Source of the DNA: Ehretia macrophylla
Lineage: Eukaryota; Streptophyta; Magnoliopsida; Boraginales; Ehretiaceae
DNA: 64,000 bases
Assembly (NCBI GenBank): GCA_037974665.1
Contig: CM075773.1
Span: forward strand, 48,872,080 to 48,936,079
Reading direction: 5' to 3'
Made by a program: the position numbers and the translations under genes. Shown here one piece after another: positions 1-11,536 of the stretch (positions are counted from its first letter, which is position 1; each line of letters starts with the position of its first letter). Under the pieces are notes generated by a model that saw only the letters and a list, made by a program, of their open reading frames with translations, was not told where the DNA came from and made no database searches.

Positions 1-2086
1 AAAAAATATTTTTCACAAGGAAGTTATTTTACGGCAAACAAACAGAGCCTTAAAGCCCCATTTAGAGATCTATGTATTTTTTAGGGTCTTTAAAAAAAAA
101 TCATCCCTAGTGAAGGCTCTAAATTCAAGGACCCATTGTGGGACCCGCCGCTCCTTCCATTTTTTAATCAGCTAAATTCCATTTTTTTTGAAGTTGCCAA
201 CTTTTTATTTTTATTTTTATTAAAGTTGTCAATCAAATGTCATATCTGATTTGTTAAAGAGACCCATGTGGACTATAAATTTTGTTATCTTTTTCTTGAG
301 TCTCCATTTTCTTCAACAAAGGCTAGTCTCTATTTTTGTTAAAATGTGTTAACTTTGAACCAAAATTTTGGATTTGGGTCTCTAAAATGTCTATTGGTGT
401 TGCTTTTTTTTTTTTCTTTTTCAAGAGTCTCTATTTTTGCTAAAAAGTGACAATCATTGTAATTTAAAACCCTCATTGAAAATACCCTAAGGCATAGTCA
501 AGTGTGAATCATGGAACAAAATAGGGGAACATGAGAGAAAGAAGTGTTGAAAAGATGTTTATATGCAATGCTACACCCTTGTTTAGCCAAATTGGGGTGC
601 TTAACACAATTTTCACTCTATTAACACTAGTTGGAAAATGGTTTTGGATTTTCTTACAACCTTTCAATCTAAATCATTAAACATTTGATTAAACAATTAT
701 GAAGTAATGATAATAACTATAAATCATAAAGTGTTTTATTCAAGCCTTTATTATCATTATTTTACATTATGAGATCAAACAATTAATGATTCTAAAAAAC
801 TATCGTAACATTACAAGACAAAAAATGTATGGGGAGAATTCAATACCATAGGAATAACGACAAAATCCTAAACTTTGAGGCCACAATTCCAAAAAACACA
901 AAAGTAAAAAAGTCAATTCTCATTTCCACTGTGTTCGATGGGCGTCTGCAATCTGCGATGGCTGGTTCACTTGGGTGGTGATGATGATTCAGCCATTATT
1001 TTGATTTGGTGCTGGTGTTGTTGAAGTTGGTTGCTTTGCCTTAGGGTTAGGGTTTGGTCTTTTGGGCTTTGGGCTTGAATTTGCAAATTCTTCTTTAGAT
1101 TGTAACCTTTGGAGCTTTGTAAATTTTTTTGAATTTAGATCCTCGAGAATGTAATTTAAGGATCTTCAATTACTTTTTGAAGAGTGACACTTGAACTATT
1201 AAAATTAACGGATAAATTTGTGCCAATCTCAATACTTGCGTGTACTTAATACTGAAATAATGTAGTTTGAATTGTTTAATAAAAAATTGATTTAATTTTT
1301 TTTTATAAATATACATAATTTATATTTTTGAATATATAATATCCAAAGAATATAAATATCGTTAAAAATTTCGTACAAAAGGTTTATGTATTAAATTCCT
1401 TCTATAAATGACGTTTATATTTCTCAAATAAGTATTATTTTCTTATAGTAATATTATATGAAGAAGAAAAACATTTTATGTTACTTTTAAAACATTTTAT
1501 GTTGCTTTTATGTGGACCTTTGCTTTAGGCCCCACTTTATGTAAGTTTTTTTTGGGGGGTCAAACTTCATATTATTAATTAAATAGGGAAGATGCAAAGG
1601 AGATCTAACCTAAAACTATACAAGAATTCAATAAACAAAATAATAATAACAAACGACACGCAAAATAATGCTAAAGGGGTTTAAAACACCATAAGGGTGA
1701 AAGAACTCATTCTAATTATATAAACAACCTTGTTTGTCATAGAGTTAGCTCGAGCATACAGGAATCGAAAATGATCAGACAAAGAAAATAGACAAAGTTG
1801 AATATTGTGAATAACATGAACAATAGAAGAAACTATCTTATCACAATTTAAAGAATCTCAAACAACATCCAACATCAATTAAGAATATGTACATGATACC
1901 AACACAATTCTCAACGTTTTTAAACCTCCATCAAATAAAAAAACAAAAACAAAAAATCCCCATTTCACTCACCAAATTTACCAAAATTACAAAAGATCCT
2001 CATTTTTTTTCCATTTATTCTTCATTCAATCACCCTTTATCAACGGAGTCGACCGTTAACTCACTATTCACCTCGACCAAAACGAG
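1..2086. other. SUVH upstream region, no gene recognised
   Basis: AT-rich sequence with no convincing coding exon. Positions 1-500 look repeat-like, with recurring variants of a gtctctatttttg(c/t)taaaa phrase near 320 and 425, but no terminal repeats or target-site duplication are visible and the left edge is outside the window. The last few hundred bases, up to a strong splice donor at 2087, are probably promoter and first untranslated exon of the SUVH gene. A 67-codon ORF at 1887-2090 is low-complexity and unsupported. Confidence 0.4.
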
Positions 2087-2881
2087 GTAAGCTTTCTATA
2101 CTTTATACACAGCTAAAAAAAAAAAGAGAAAAAAATCACCAGAAATAATTTTTCTTACTTTATCACTGAATAAACAAACAAACAAACAAATGGTGTGATC
2201 ATTACTTAGTACTTGCTCCATACCTTTTAATCTCATTTTTTTTTCCTTAAAAGCCTTTTTCAGCTGAATTTTATTCGGAGGTTGAATCAGGTACGGCGTT
2301 GTTTTGATTCTCTGTTGCCATTTTACACTTCATTTCTGGTACCCAATTTTTATTTTTATTTTTAGTATTTTTTTTCCTTTTTTTTGTTTTGGTATATCTT
2401 TTGTTGAATATTCCTCTGTTTGATTTTGAGCTGTAAAAGAGTGAATATGCTTAGTAGTTTTAATACAGTCAAACAATTAGTGTATTTTTTCATTTATTTT
2501 TACATTCTTTATACCTTTTTCGCATTCCCTGAGCTGTATTTTTTGTTTCTGTAATTTATTTTTTTCTGAATTCTAGAGTTGATTGTTGTATTATTTTGTG
2601 ATTTATCGGTTCATCAAAAAGTTTAAACTGATAGAGAGTGGTCTATGTTATTTGTATGAAGATGCGGATTTTTTTATTCAGTCTTGCATATTGACATTTA
2701 AAAAAAAAAATGGGTAAAGGAGAGAATATTTTGTATTGAGCCATGCGCGTGAACAATTTTTTTTGAATGGGTGACAATAGATCTTGGAGCCTGAATAAAA
2801 AAGTTTAGGTGGTTAGAGAGGAGTTTTGTTTATTTATTTATTGTCTTAAAGAATTTTAAATATTATTATTTTTTCTTGCAG
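2087..2881 (+). other. predicted 5' leader intron of SUVH
   Basis: A consensus donor (aacgag|gtaagc) lies at 2086/2087. A pyrimidine-rich acceptor (tttttcttgcag) ends at 2881, only 22 nt before the start codon. An intron in the untranslated leader with an intronless coding region is a common layout for plant SUVH genes. Seen: both splice consensus sites. Inferred: that they pair with each other. An alternative donor near 2289 (aatcag|gtacgg) could define a second leader exon. Confidence 0.55.
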
Positions 2882-2903
2882 CATTAATTTTATTAATTGA
2901 GAA

Positions 2904-5900
2904 ATGGTAACAGTGGTGAATGAGGGACCTTGTAATGATAGTCGGTATAAGCGGCAGCTGGAGAATGACTGCCATTTCTCAGAGTCTATGCCAAAATACA
3001 AGCTCCGGAAAGTCTCAGCTGCCCGGGATTTTCCTTCGGGGTGTGGTCCAAATGTTCAGGTTGTAAAATTGAGACCCGAAGAAATGAAATTAGATGGGGG
3101 ATCACTAGGAGTTACATGTCGTGATGGTTTGGACACTAATGCAGTTGATATTCAGAAGGAGATGAATGAGGCAGAAGATTGCAGGAGAAGAGTTTCAGCT
3201 ACTCGTGAGTTCCCTCCACTTTGCGGAACAAATGCTCCCCAAGAGTTTAAAGATGCGGCTGAAGCTTGCACGAGAAGAGCTTCAGCTATTCGTGACTTCC
3301 CTCCACCTTGCAGAACAAATCCTCCCCAAGACTTTAAAGATGAGTGTCCGAGGATCATTTCTGGGAACATGAGTTCGATCGAGGTTGAAAATGTTGAGGT
3401 GAAATGTGAGGTGATTGAGACATTGAACTATGGAATGGAAACAGGGCTTCTGGACCGACCATCATTGTGTGATGTGGAAAATGGCACTTTGGGAGAGACA
3501 TTGACAAGTATGGAAAGTATCATATCAACAGAGACTGTGATTGCTGGTGCTGAAGAATCAGGTGGTTTGCCAGATGGTGAATTCGAGAAAGGTGAATTGA
3601 AAGAACTTGACCCTGAAAAAATGGAGGAATCTGATACTCTAAGCAAAAGCGGTGAGGACACGAGAGAAGTTGCTGGAAAGGAGACTGTTCTATGTCCAAA
3701 AGATAAGAGGAAACAAAGCAGGCCCTTAGAGAATGTTTTGGGTACAGGAGGTCCAGTTGCTAGGGAAATTGTGTATGGTCTGATGGCAGCTTCATATTGC
3801 CCATGGGGGCAGGGAAAATCAGCTTTAACTAGTTCAGTAGGTAGAACAAGTGAAAGCAAATTTAAGGAGGATCACGTTGGCAGGCGAAAGAGATCTAAAG
3901 CAGTTGCTAAAAAAGGTATTCCTGAAGCAGTTTCGAAAGAGATTGTTCTATATTCACAAGACAACAGCAATGAAAGCAGGCCCTCAGAGAATGTTTTGGG
4001 TAGAGTAGGACCAGTTTCCAGGGAGATTGTGCATGGTCTAATGGCTACTCCATATTGCCCATGGGGGCACGGGAAATCAGCTTTAACTAGTTCAGTAGGT
4101 AGAACAACTGAAAGCAAAGTTAACGAGGATGATGTGGGCTGGAAAAAAAAATCTAAAGTAGTTGCTAAGAAAAGTTCAGGAAGGTCATCTACAAAAAAGA
4201 AATCATTTTATTTGGGCAAGGCTGTTGTTGAAAGTCCGGCTCCAATGATAGTTAAAGAAGAGGGAGAATATGGTGCTCTTAATGCAGAGCCACGTGGTGC
4301 TTCTCCTTTTCCTTCTCCTCCTCCTCCTTCTATTCATGAAAAATATAATTTTCATGTCAGCCTGCCTCCTTTTGGTCCCAACAGTTCAAGTCATGGTGAT
4401 GCCCGTAACAGAGTGAGAGAGACTCTTCGTTTGTTTACATCAATTTGCCGAAAGCTCTTGCAAGAAAAAGAAGCAAAATCAGGGCCAGAAGAAGAACGAA
4501 GGCCAAGGCAGTCCGAGAAACGTAACAAAAGGATTGATCTTCAGGCTGTGGAGATAATAAAAAATCTACAAAAAGAAGTCAACAAGGGCATGCACCACAT
4601 AGGAGCAGTTCCAGGAGTTGAAGTGGGTGATGAGTTTCAGTACAGAGTTGAGCTTGCAATTGTTGGGATTCATCGCTTGTACCAGGGTGGTATAGATTAC
4701 CTGAGTCGTGATGGATTGCTACTTGCCACTAGTATTGTCGCTTCAGGAGCTTATTCGGATGATATTGAAAATGCTGATGTCCTGATATACTCTGGGCAGG
4801 GGGGAAATATAGTTGGTAAGAAAAAACAACCAGAAGACCAGAAGCTGGAAGGAGGAAATTTGGCTCTAAAGAATAGTATCGCAGAAAAAATTCCTGTGCG
4901 GGTGATTCGTGGGTCCAAAGAAATCAAAACCCCAGACTCCTCAGATGCAAAAGACAAGATAGTCATGACATATGTCTATGATGGCCTGTACACTGTGGAA
5001 AGGTATTGGTCTGAAATAGGGAAACATGGTAAGATGGTTTTTATGTTTGAGCTGAGTAGAATTCCAGGTCAGCCAGAAATTGCTTGGAAAGTAATGAAGT
5101 CATCAAAAAAATCCAGGATAAGAGAAGGTGTTTGTGTTGATGACATCTCAGGTGGAAAGGAGTCATTCCCTGTATGTGCTGTGAATACTATTGACAGTGA
5201 GAAGCCCCCAACATTCACTTATACTGCAAAGATGATATATCCTGATTGGTTTAATCTAATTCCTCCTAAAGGATGTGATTGCACTGGTAGATGCTCTGAT
5301 TCTCGTAAATGTTTTTGTGCTGTTAAAAATGGAGGAGAAATCCCATACAACTATAATGGAGCCATAGTTGAAGCAAAACCTGTTGTATATGAGTGTGGTC
5401 CTTCTTGTAAATGCCCTCCTTCGTGCTATAATAGAGTCAGCCAGCGAGGTACGAAAATAAAGCTTGAGATATTTAAGACAGAGTTGAGGGGCTGGGGTGT
5501 AAGATCCCTGAGTTTTATTCCTTCAGGAAGTTTCATATGTGAATATGCAGGAGAGCTTCTTGAAGACAAGGAAGCTGAACAAAGAGCTGGAAACGATGAA
5601 TATCTGTTTGATATTGGACAGAACTCCGACAACTGTTCCAACAAGCATGATGTAGAACTAGTATCAAGTGAGGTTACGGAAGAGGGTGGCTTTACTATTG
5701 ATGCAGCACAATTTGGAAATATTGGGAGGTTCATCAACCACAGTTGTTCACCCAATCTCTATGCTCAGAATGTAGTATACGACCATGAGGACACAAGAAT
5801 ACCTCACATAATGCTGTTTGCAGCCGAGAACATTCCAGCTTTACAGGAGCTTACATACCATTACAATTACTCAGTGGATCAGGTCCGAGATTCTAATGGA

Positions 5901-5960
5901 AATATCAAGGTGAAGAGCTGTTACTGTGGTTCTGCTGACTGTACCGGCAGGATGTATTAA
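2904..5960 (+). CDS. SUVH5/6: SUVH5/6-type histone H3K9 methyltransferase, intact
   Basis: Intronless 1018-aa ORF. The start is fixed by an in-frame TGA at 2898-2900 and the leader acceptor at 2881. The family writes H3K9 methylation in the nucleus, guided by an SRA domain that reads methylated cytosine, which links histone and non-CG DNA methylation. Visible domains: three N-terminal motifs of the form (V/A)SAxR(D/E)FPxxC near residues 33-48, 93-110 and 122-139; two 86-aa repeats near 270-440, each with a GLMAxxYCPWGxGK core; a proline-rich patch near 470; a basic stretch near 515-545; SRA about 565-725; cysteine-rich pre-SET 791-841; SET about 852-1000 with the NHSCSPN cofactor motif at 945-951; post-SET CYCGSADC at 1006-1013. 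No key residue appears to be missing. Assignment to the SUVH5/6 clade rather than SUVH4 rests on the long N-terminus and its motifs. The duplication breakpoint corresponds to residue 705. Confidence 0.95.
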   Translation: MVTVVNEGPCNDSRYKRQLENDCHFSESMPKYKLRKVSAARDFPSGCGPNVQVVKLRPEEMKLDGGSLGVTCRDGLDTNAVDIQKEMNEAEDCRRRVSATREFPPLCGTNAPQEFKDAAEACTRRASAIRDFPPPCRTNPPQDFKDECPRIISGNMSSIEVENVEVKCEVIETLNYGMETGLLDRPSLCDVENGTLGETLTSMESIISTETVIAGAEESGGLPDGEFEKGELKELDPEKMEESDTLSKSGEDTREVAGKETVLCPKDKRKQSRPLENVLGTGGPVAREIVYGLMAASYCPWGQGKSALTSSVGRTSESKFKEDHVGRRKRSKAVAKKGIPEAVSKEIVLYSQDNSNESRPSENVLGRVGPVSREIVHGLMATPYCPWGHGKSALTSSVGRTTESKVNEDDVGWKKKSKVVAKKSSGRSSTKKKSFYLGKAVVESPAPMIVKEEGEYGALNAEPRGASPFPSPPPPSIHEKYNFHVSLPPFGPNSSSHGDARNRVRETLRLFTSICRKLLQEKEAKSGPEEERRPRQSEKRNKRIDLQAVEIIKNLQKEVNKGMHHIGAVPGVEVGDEFQYRVELAIVGIHRLYQGGIDYLSRDGLLLATSIVASGAYSDDIENADVLIYSGQGGNIVGKKKQPEDQKLEGGNLALKNSIAEKIPVRVIRGSKEIKTPDSSDAKDKIVMTYVYDGLYTVERYWSEIGKHGKMVFMFELSRIPGQPEIAWKVMKSSKKSRIREGVCVDDISGGKESFPVCAVNTIDSEKPPTFTYTAKMIYPDWFNLIPPKGCDCTGRCSDSRKCFCAVKNGGEIPYNYNGAIVEAKPVVYECGPSCKCPPSCYNRVSQRGTKIKLEIFKTELRGWGVRSLSFIPSGSFICEYAGELLEDKEAEQRAGNDEYLFDIGQNSDNCSNKHDVELVSSEVTEEGGFTIDAAQFGNIGRFINHSCSPNLYAQNVVYDHEDTRIPHIMLFAAENIPALQELTYHYNYSVDQVRDSNGNIKVKSCYCGSADCTGRMY

Positions 5961-5994
5961 GTTGTATTTTCCCAGAAATGGCTTCAAAAGCGAT

Positions 5995-6000
5995 AATAAA
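5995..6000 (+). promoter_or_regulatory. candidate poly(A) signal of SUVH
   Basis: An AATAAA hexamer lies 35 nt after the stop codon. It is conserved in the truncated unit B copy near 33940. Confidence 0.4.
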
Positions 6001-7153
6001 TTTTGGTTCCTCCACTCAGGCTTCTTTCTTGTGTGTTCGGCATGTGTCTATAAGTTCTCTTAATTACTCTAGTTGATTTTCTGTTTCCGCTCTTTGTACT
6101 TGCTCAACACTTTCCATCTCTTTGTTCACGATGCACAGATGAGTAGGCAGGCACAGTTTTCTGATGCTATAAGAACCGGGTACACGGAGAGAATGCGTCT
6201 GCCATTTACTGCCAAGAAATTTGATGTGCCACTTAATGCCATGTCTCAACTTTTCTTCCATGTCTCAACTTTTCTGCTTGCATCCACTACTACACATTTG
6301 AGTAGGAATGGCTATGTTTCACTTAAAGGGAGAGAGAGAGTCCAATCTGTTCACCGAATATTTTTCATGGATTGCAATGGTGGCTGCTGCAATTGGTTTT
6401 TTGAAGGTGCCGAGGATGGATATCTAATTCCATTTTGAACTGCCATATGGTGAAGAACTAATTTTCTGGTTCTTTGTTGTCTGAGTTACGAAGCCACCTT
6501 TTCAATGAGTGATCAGTGTAAGGACTTTAGAACTGCTATCATATGCTTTACTTGCATATTGCAAAGGTGGCTTTCTACCCTGATCACCCCTTACCCTTTA
6601 CATCAATTGACATGTAGTTGCTAAAGCTGTCACAAGTTTTAATTAGGTGCTTAAGTTGATGTACCTTCTCTTTCCAATGGCTATCACTCGTGTGTACTAA
6701 ATTGTACTAGGTGTAGTTTGGTTTGGTTTGGTTTGTGTAATATATATGCTTTAATAGACTGTGGTGTTATTAGGAATGATAATGAAGATGAGTTTCATTG
6801 GTGCCTGATTTGTCCCCGCCCGCTGGGTTGGGGGGTATTTGGGCTGGGAAAGGCAAACGGAAAATGGGGTGGGGATTGGAGTGGCCTTCTGGGTAGTGAG
6901 AGAGAGGATAGCAATAAGTATCCTCGCTCCAAATCTGCCTCTCTCTGCCATTCTTAGTTATTATGTCCTTGAATACCATAATCCGGATTGTGTTTACGTA
7001 ATAACAAGTTGTAAGTAGATAAAGAGAACTTTTATTTATGTCATCTTATTACATAACTCAGCATCTTTATTGACTAACATAGCAGCTGAGTCTGCGAACA
7101 TTTCCTAGTTTACATATAATTATGTAGGAAGCTATATATATATATATATAGCT
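6001..7153. other. intergenic between SUVH and EXLB, no gene seen
   Basis: The two genes converge here. The sequence is colinear with 33943-34420 and 38218-38897 in unit B, interrupted there by an LTR-like insertion. The longest ORF (6073-6438) is broken by indels in unit B, so coding is unlikely. A G/C-rich patch near 6815-6910 (cccgcccgctggg and following) stands out in composition but shows no terminal repeats. A short (TA)n microsatellite lies at about 7134-7150. Confidence 0.6.
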
Positions 7154-8849
7154 TTAACTGAGTTGAATGGCAGCGTCAACCATGATGCCGGCTTTCCATT
7201 CACTTGGAATAACTTTGCTTGGCTGCACCCACTTGCATCCAGCACTACCACTCGCTTGAAACCTAATTGCAAGTGCACCCTTTGGTGGGTTGCTCACGTC
7301 CCATACTGCACCATATGCCCTGCGCATAGGTTTCCATTGATGGCTAGATTCCTGCATCAAGAAGAATTACAATAGTTAAACATAATCTGAACCCTAGGGG
7401 TAGTGTAGAGGTAGAGTGTTTGGGGCATGGGTGTGAGACTCGCTCACATCTTAGGTTCAAATCATCCAAGAGGCTGTTCTTCTTGGGGTCGGTCCTGATA
7501 GGTTTTGTGTCTAATTCTGGGTTTTGGCCCGAAGGGCTTCTCTGGTGTTCCCAGTCATAAAAGAAGAATCTGCACAGGACTTCATTCACAATACATTGTT
7601 CAGTTAGATGGTTTGCAGAACTGTACCTCCCACACTTCAACTGCTGTTATGTCATACATGCCACCTTGGTATAGTATGACTATGGCGAGGTAGTCTGGAT
7701 ATCTGCTATGCTCATGAACCTTTAACACGAGATTGGCGCTTGGGTAGCGGCAAGGGACCCTTCGATATTCTATATCGATGACGCCTGCTGCATATAGTTG
7801 TGTAGCCATATTTGCTTTAGCTAATTTTGCATAAGCATGGAAGCTGAGGATGAACTCTGTGTCGTGCCCTCCACCGGAGTCTGTCACCACCACAGTTGTT
7901 CCCTCTTCACTGCAATAATCTTGATGCTTGCACCTAACCTGTAATCAAAATATGAAATGCTATTAGAGCATGATTTGTTTATGAAGTGCAGTTATTGACC
8001 TTTTTTAGTTCTCTAAATTCTTATAAACGTATTGGGTGGAGTAGCAAGAGTTGGCTAATGTTGGGTTTTGGCTCACGCCCGAGGCCGACTCTATGCTGAA
8101 CAAGTAGAAGTCCAATGAGAGTACGGTTAGGAATAGTCTCTTATAAATAGGTTTTTCTAGGTTTGTAGATTATTTTCTATCCGTTTAAAAACTTGTAACT
8201 ATGTGGGATAGTGTTTAATGCTTTAGTTAAAAAAAAGTCTATTGTGCAAAGGTTTAGGCTTTTCGTGCATAAAACCGTGCTAGTGAGGGTTTAAGTTAAG
8301 TTGTAGCCGTTGTTCATAATAGTGGATTTTCCAGTCTTAGGTCATGGACTTAAACAAATAGTCGAATCATGTTAAAAATATTGTGTTGTTTCTGCTACTT
8401 GATGTGTACGTGTGTCCTCGTTCTCAATTGCAAGAATTTACCTGATAACATGCACCACAGCCAGAGCCGTACTTGAACAATTTTGAGACTCCACAGATTT
8501 CACCATTGTTGACAGTTGCTCCATACTCTCCATATCCACAGGCTCCAGCTGATTAAATATAAACAACCATGAAATATCCACAATTATATTTCTTGCAATG
8601 CAAGTGTTTAACTAAAAAACGTTTTAAAACACCTATTTAAATAAATATGCAATATTAAGAAGGACAAAATTAAGAGAGAGTGTGTGTGTGAGAGAGAGAG
8701 AGAGAGGTAGAAAGCATACTTGGAAGATTTGAGTAAAGGCTACCAAAAAAGGTTGCTTTAGTTGCAAGGAAAGTGTCTTCTGAGTAACACACTGCAGCGA
8801 GAAGCATCATGCAGAGAAGAATGCAACATTGCTTAAGCCCGAAAGCCAT
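7154..8849 (-). CDS. EXLB1: expansin-like B protein, gene 1 of unit A
   Basis: Four exons on the minus strand: 8849-8720, 8548-8442, 7938-7627 and 7351-7154, all with GT-AG borders, giving 248 aa. Expansins and expansin-like proteins act in the cell wall; wall loosening is shown for EXPA and EXPB, while the biochemical role of EXLB is not established. Visible: a hydrophobic signal peptide at residues 1-23 (MAFGLKQCC start), a DPBB domain at about 40-142 with TGACGYG and GSGCGACYQ cysteine motifs, and a CBM63-like domain at about 148-240. The HFD motif of true expansins is replaced by TEFILS, as expected for an expansin-like protein. A 5' leader intron (8873-9613) and TATAAATA (9707-9714) lie upstream. 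Intron 3 holds a SINE-like insertion. Its unit B copy (38898-42039) differs at about eight residues. Expansin-like A is the main alternative; the length and motifs favour B. Confidence 0.92.
7368..7560 (+). mobile_element. SINE-like insertion in EXLB intron 3
   Basis: The sequence has a tRNA-like promoter layout: an A-box-like gtgtagaggtagagtg near 7402 and a B-box-like aggttcaaatc near 7453. It is bounded by AAGAAGAAT at 7359-7367 and 7561-7569, a possible 9-bp target duplication. The unit B copy is longer (39112-39341), so this one carries an internal deletion. The tRNA ancestry and exact left end are uncertain. Confidence 0.45.
8640..8706. repeat. (GT)n(GA)n microsatellite
   Basis: Alternating gt and ga dinucleotide run in EXLB intron 1, next to the exon 1 donor. 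The unit B homologue is at about 41861-41893 with a different copy number. Confidence 0.7.
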
Positions 8850-8872
8850 TTCTGCTTTAATGGAAACTCTTC

Positions 8873-9613
8873 CTACAAGGAAGATAATAAGAAATATGAA
8901 ACGTTGAATATATCAAACTAATTAAATATACCAATTAATATTAATGGTATTAGAATCAAGTTCATAAAGGTCTTGAATTCAATTTCCCTACTATTATCAC
9001 GTGCATAACTTAAAAAAGGTGTTATTTGCACATGTGGGGCGAGGTTGGAGACATCAAAATAATTAAGGGTTTGTTTAACTTAGTTTTTAAACACTTGAAA
9101 ACACTTCTTATGAGTTTAGAAGTTGAAGGCAATTGACTTTGTCCAGCTTTTCTAAGTACGTGCGCCATGATTGGGATTGAAACCTATACCAATAGTAGCT
9201 CGGCATCGGAATTTGTCCGACCTATTTTCAAAAGAATTTTCAGATAAAAACTAAAACTAAAAAAAAAATTAACAAAAATAAGAGTTTGGAGCATCTAATT
9301 AAAAGCTATCATGAAACTGCTTTTACACTATGCCAGAAAGTTGTTTCTTTTCCCTAAAAAATATCACTCAATATTTTGGAAGCCCAACATGGTCTTCAAA
9401 ATTTATGAGAATCCACACATTTGTAATTTTAAGGAGTGTACTAACAGTACTTTTGACATTAAAATATTAAATAGTCAACCATTATTTCTATTTAACAACA
9501 TTTCTTACTAAAGTACTGTTAAAAGGCCTAGAATTCAAAAACTAAAATTTTACCGCTAGATCAAAAAGCTCCTAAGCATACGGCTTAAACTTTAAGATCA
9601 AGTGGTCACTTAC
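8873..9613 (-). other. predicted 5' leader intron of EXLB gene 1
   Basis: On the minus strand a donor gg|gtaagtg lies at 9614/9613 and an acceptor ccttgtag|ga at 8873/8872, 23 nt before the ATG. With the TATA box at 9707 this implies a leader exon of about 60 nt. Unit B keeps both sites (donor near 42776). The second EXLB gene of each unit has its TATA box only about 115 nt before the ATG and seems to lack this intron. Confidence 0.5.
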
Positions 9614-9706
9614 CCAAAACAAAATGAAAAAGAGAGACTCCAATGAGAAGAAACTGAACAAGGAGAAGAGTTGTGTGCTTGCAGCTGGAAGAAGATCAAA
9701 GACGTG

Positions 9707-9714
9707 TATTTATA
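9707..9714 (-). promoter_or_regulatory. TATA box of EXLB gene 1
   Basis: TATAAATA on the minus strand, conserved at 42867 in unit B. Its distance from the ATG (858 nt) fits a spliced leader. Confidence 0.55.
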
Positions 9715-10309
9715 GCTGAGATTTGGCAGGCAGGCATGGACATTTCTGCCACCTATCTCTTCCACTACGAATTGTGGAAACCAGGTGGAGATTAAGGATG
9801 AGCTTAGTGAGATAAACTCGTGAATTGTAAAGTTTAAAATGACATAAATAGCATAATAAGTTATTTGAGTTTTGCAAACTAAATTTTCACGTCATCTAAA
9901 AAAAAATAACACAATAAGTATTCTATCTCATGACACGAGTTCGAAAATAATTGTCTCTTTTGACTTATTTTGGCACCTTGTAAGATCATTGACAGGTGAA
10001 GATCTATCATTTGTTTATGATGTTTTGCATCAACCATTAAAGTTTTCAATGTAAACTTTGCAACCATGAAATAGCAAACTCCATTGATAAAGATGCTGAC
10101 TCCAGACTAACATATGTTAAAAAAAAACTGACGTGGGGTACTTAGCGACGGCATATTTTCGGCCGTTTTTCTATTGCCAAATAAGTTTGTTTCTAAAATT
10201 CGTTGCCCCTTTTTTTTTCTTTTTTTTTTTTTGTACACGCACGTATGGACTATGGAGTATGCTTGAAGCATCTTTTCTATTTGCTATTGTTTCAAAGAAA
10301 AATTATGTA
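9715..10309. other. EXLB gene 1 upstream region
   Basis: Probable promoter sequence. It is colinear with unit B, where it is rearranged (42837-43451) and split by a LINE at 43641. No gene seen; small ORFs here are AT-rich and not conserved. Confidence 0.5.
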
Positions 10310-10317
10310 GTGTTCCA

Positions 10318-10867
10318 CAGTAGCGGAGTCAGGATCAGAGTTAGAGGGTGTATTACGTGATGGGTCAGTAACTAAAGTTAAGGGAACTTATTTGTCTAAA
10401 TTTATTTTATATAAATTATAAAAAGACTAAGTATTGTCTTTATGCCTAAAATTATGATTGATCATAATATTTTTTGAAAAAAGAATACGCAGGTATTTAA
10501 ATTCGAACTCTTTAATAAAGACACAAAATAATTCATTAAAAATAAAAAACCTAAACATTATTCAAAAAACTTAAAATTGAAATAAATGTACAACTAAGCT
10601 AGAAAACTTTAAAATAAATGTTAAAAATATTACAAAAATAAATGAATTGAAATTTATATACAGTGATATATACAAATAGTCTTCAAAATATAGAAAATAA
10701 ATTATAAACCTATGTAAGAATAAGAGAACAAAAGTGAAAAATAAAAAGAGGAAAGCATGGTGAAAGGTAAAGGATAAAAATATGTGGGTATATATATATA
10801 CATAAAAATAAAAAAATAAAATCTTTTTACCAAATTTCAGGTTGGAGCATACTTTCCTCCGCCCCTG
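10318..10867. mobile_element. non-autonomous hAT element, Tip100-like ends
   Basis: 550-bp element flanked by the 8-bp duplication GTGTTCCA (10310-10317 and 10868-10875). Inverted ends are CAGTAGCGGAG on the left and CAGGGGCGGAG read inward from the right. No transposase. An orthologous copy with decayed ends is at 45905-46452, so insertion predates the segmental duplication. Confidence 0.8.
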
Positions 10868-10875
10868 GTGTTCCA

Positions 10876-11536
10876 TATGGATGGAAGATGTGATATGAAT
10901 GTGATTTTAAGTGACATGAGCGTGATTTTAATTTAAGTGAATGTCTTTGTTAGTGTATTTGAGATCAGGTCGTTACTCTCTAGCCTACAACACTAGTCTT
11001 ATTTACGGGTTTAGTGTTTTGCGCTTGAAACATGAAAAATTAAGAATAAAAAAGAGAGGAAAAAGAAGATGGACTTTTCAGGAAAATTAACGGTGTATTT
11101 AATTATTTATTTATTTATTTAAGAGAGGTCTAAATCGTACAATAAATATTAAAAGATGTCATTTATTAGAATTGATCTCGTAATCTCTAGTACTAGACAA
11201 ATTGTACAAATATATAAATATATATATCACTCACAAGAATTGATCTCATAATCTATTATACTTATAATGAGAAATATACCGTTAAATCGAAGGTCTATTG
11301 GTATCTTTTGTATTTCTAATGAATAAAAAATAATCTTTTATATCACTGATGTTTGACCTTTTCTTTAATAAAAACAAATGTCAAATTTTTCGTTATAAAA
11401 CAAGAAGTGCTTACAGTGTAGAGAGAGATAATTAAAGCATCATCCAAATAATAGATGCTCAACAATATTGTCGGTTTGTTGTGCGTATTTAATATTTTTT
11501 TGTTTCTGGTATGTTTGTCTTGGACTTGATGAGTAT
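10876..11536. other. intergenic, no gene seen
   Basis: AT-rich sequence, colinear with 46461-47095 in unit B. No coding or repeat boundary recognised. Confidence 0.5.

Noticed and set aside
1887..2090. 67-codon ORF upstream of SUVH
   Set aside because: Low-complexity Lys/Ser/Thr sequence ending at the splice donor; no homology recognised.
6073..6438. 121-codon ORF just after SUVH
   Set aside because: The unit B copy (34033-34370) has a 1-nt deletion and an 18-nt deletion that break the frame, and the sequence is the SUVH 3' flank.
9311..9511. 66-codon ORF also open in unit B (42459-42671)
   Set aside because: It lies in the predicted EXLB leader intron on the other strand. Open frames in both units reflect recent duplication; differences change amino acids freely and include an in-frame insertion.
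10571..10876. 101-codon ORF with hydrophobic Phe-rich sequence, also in unit B
   Set aside because: AT-rich translation of a non-autonomous hAT element; spans its end.
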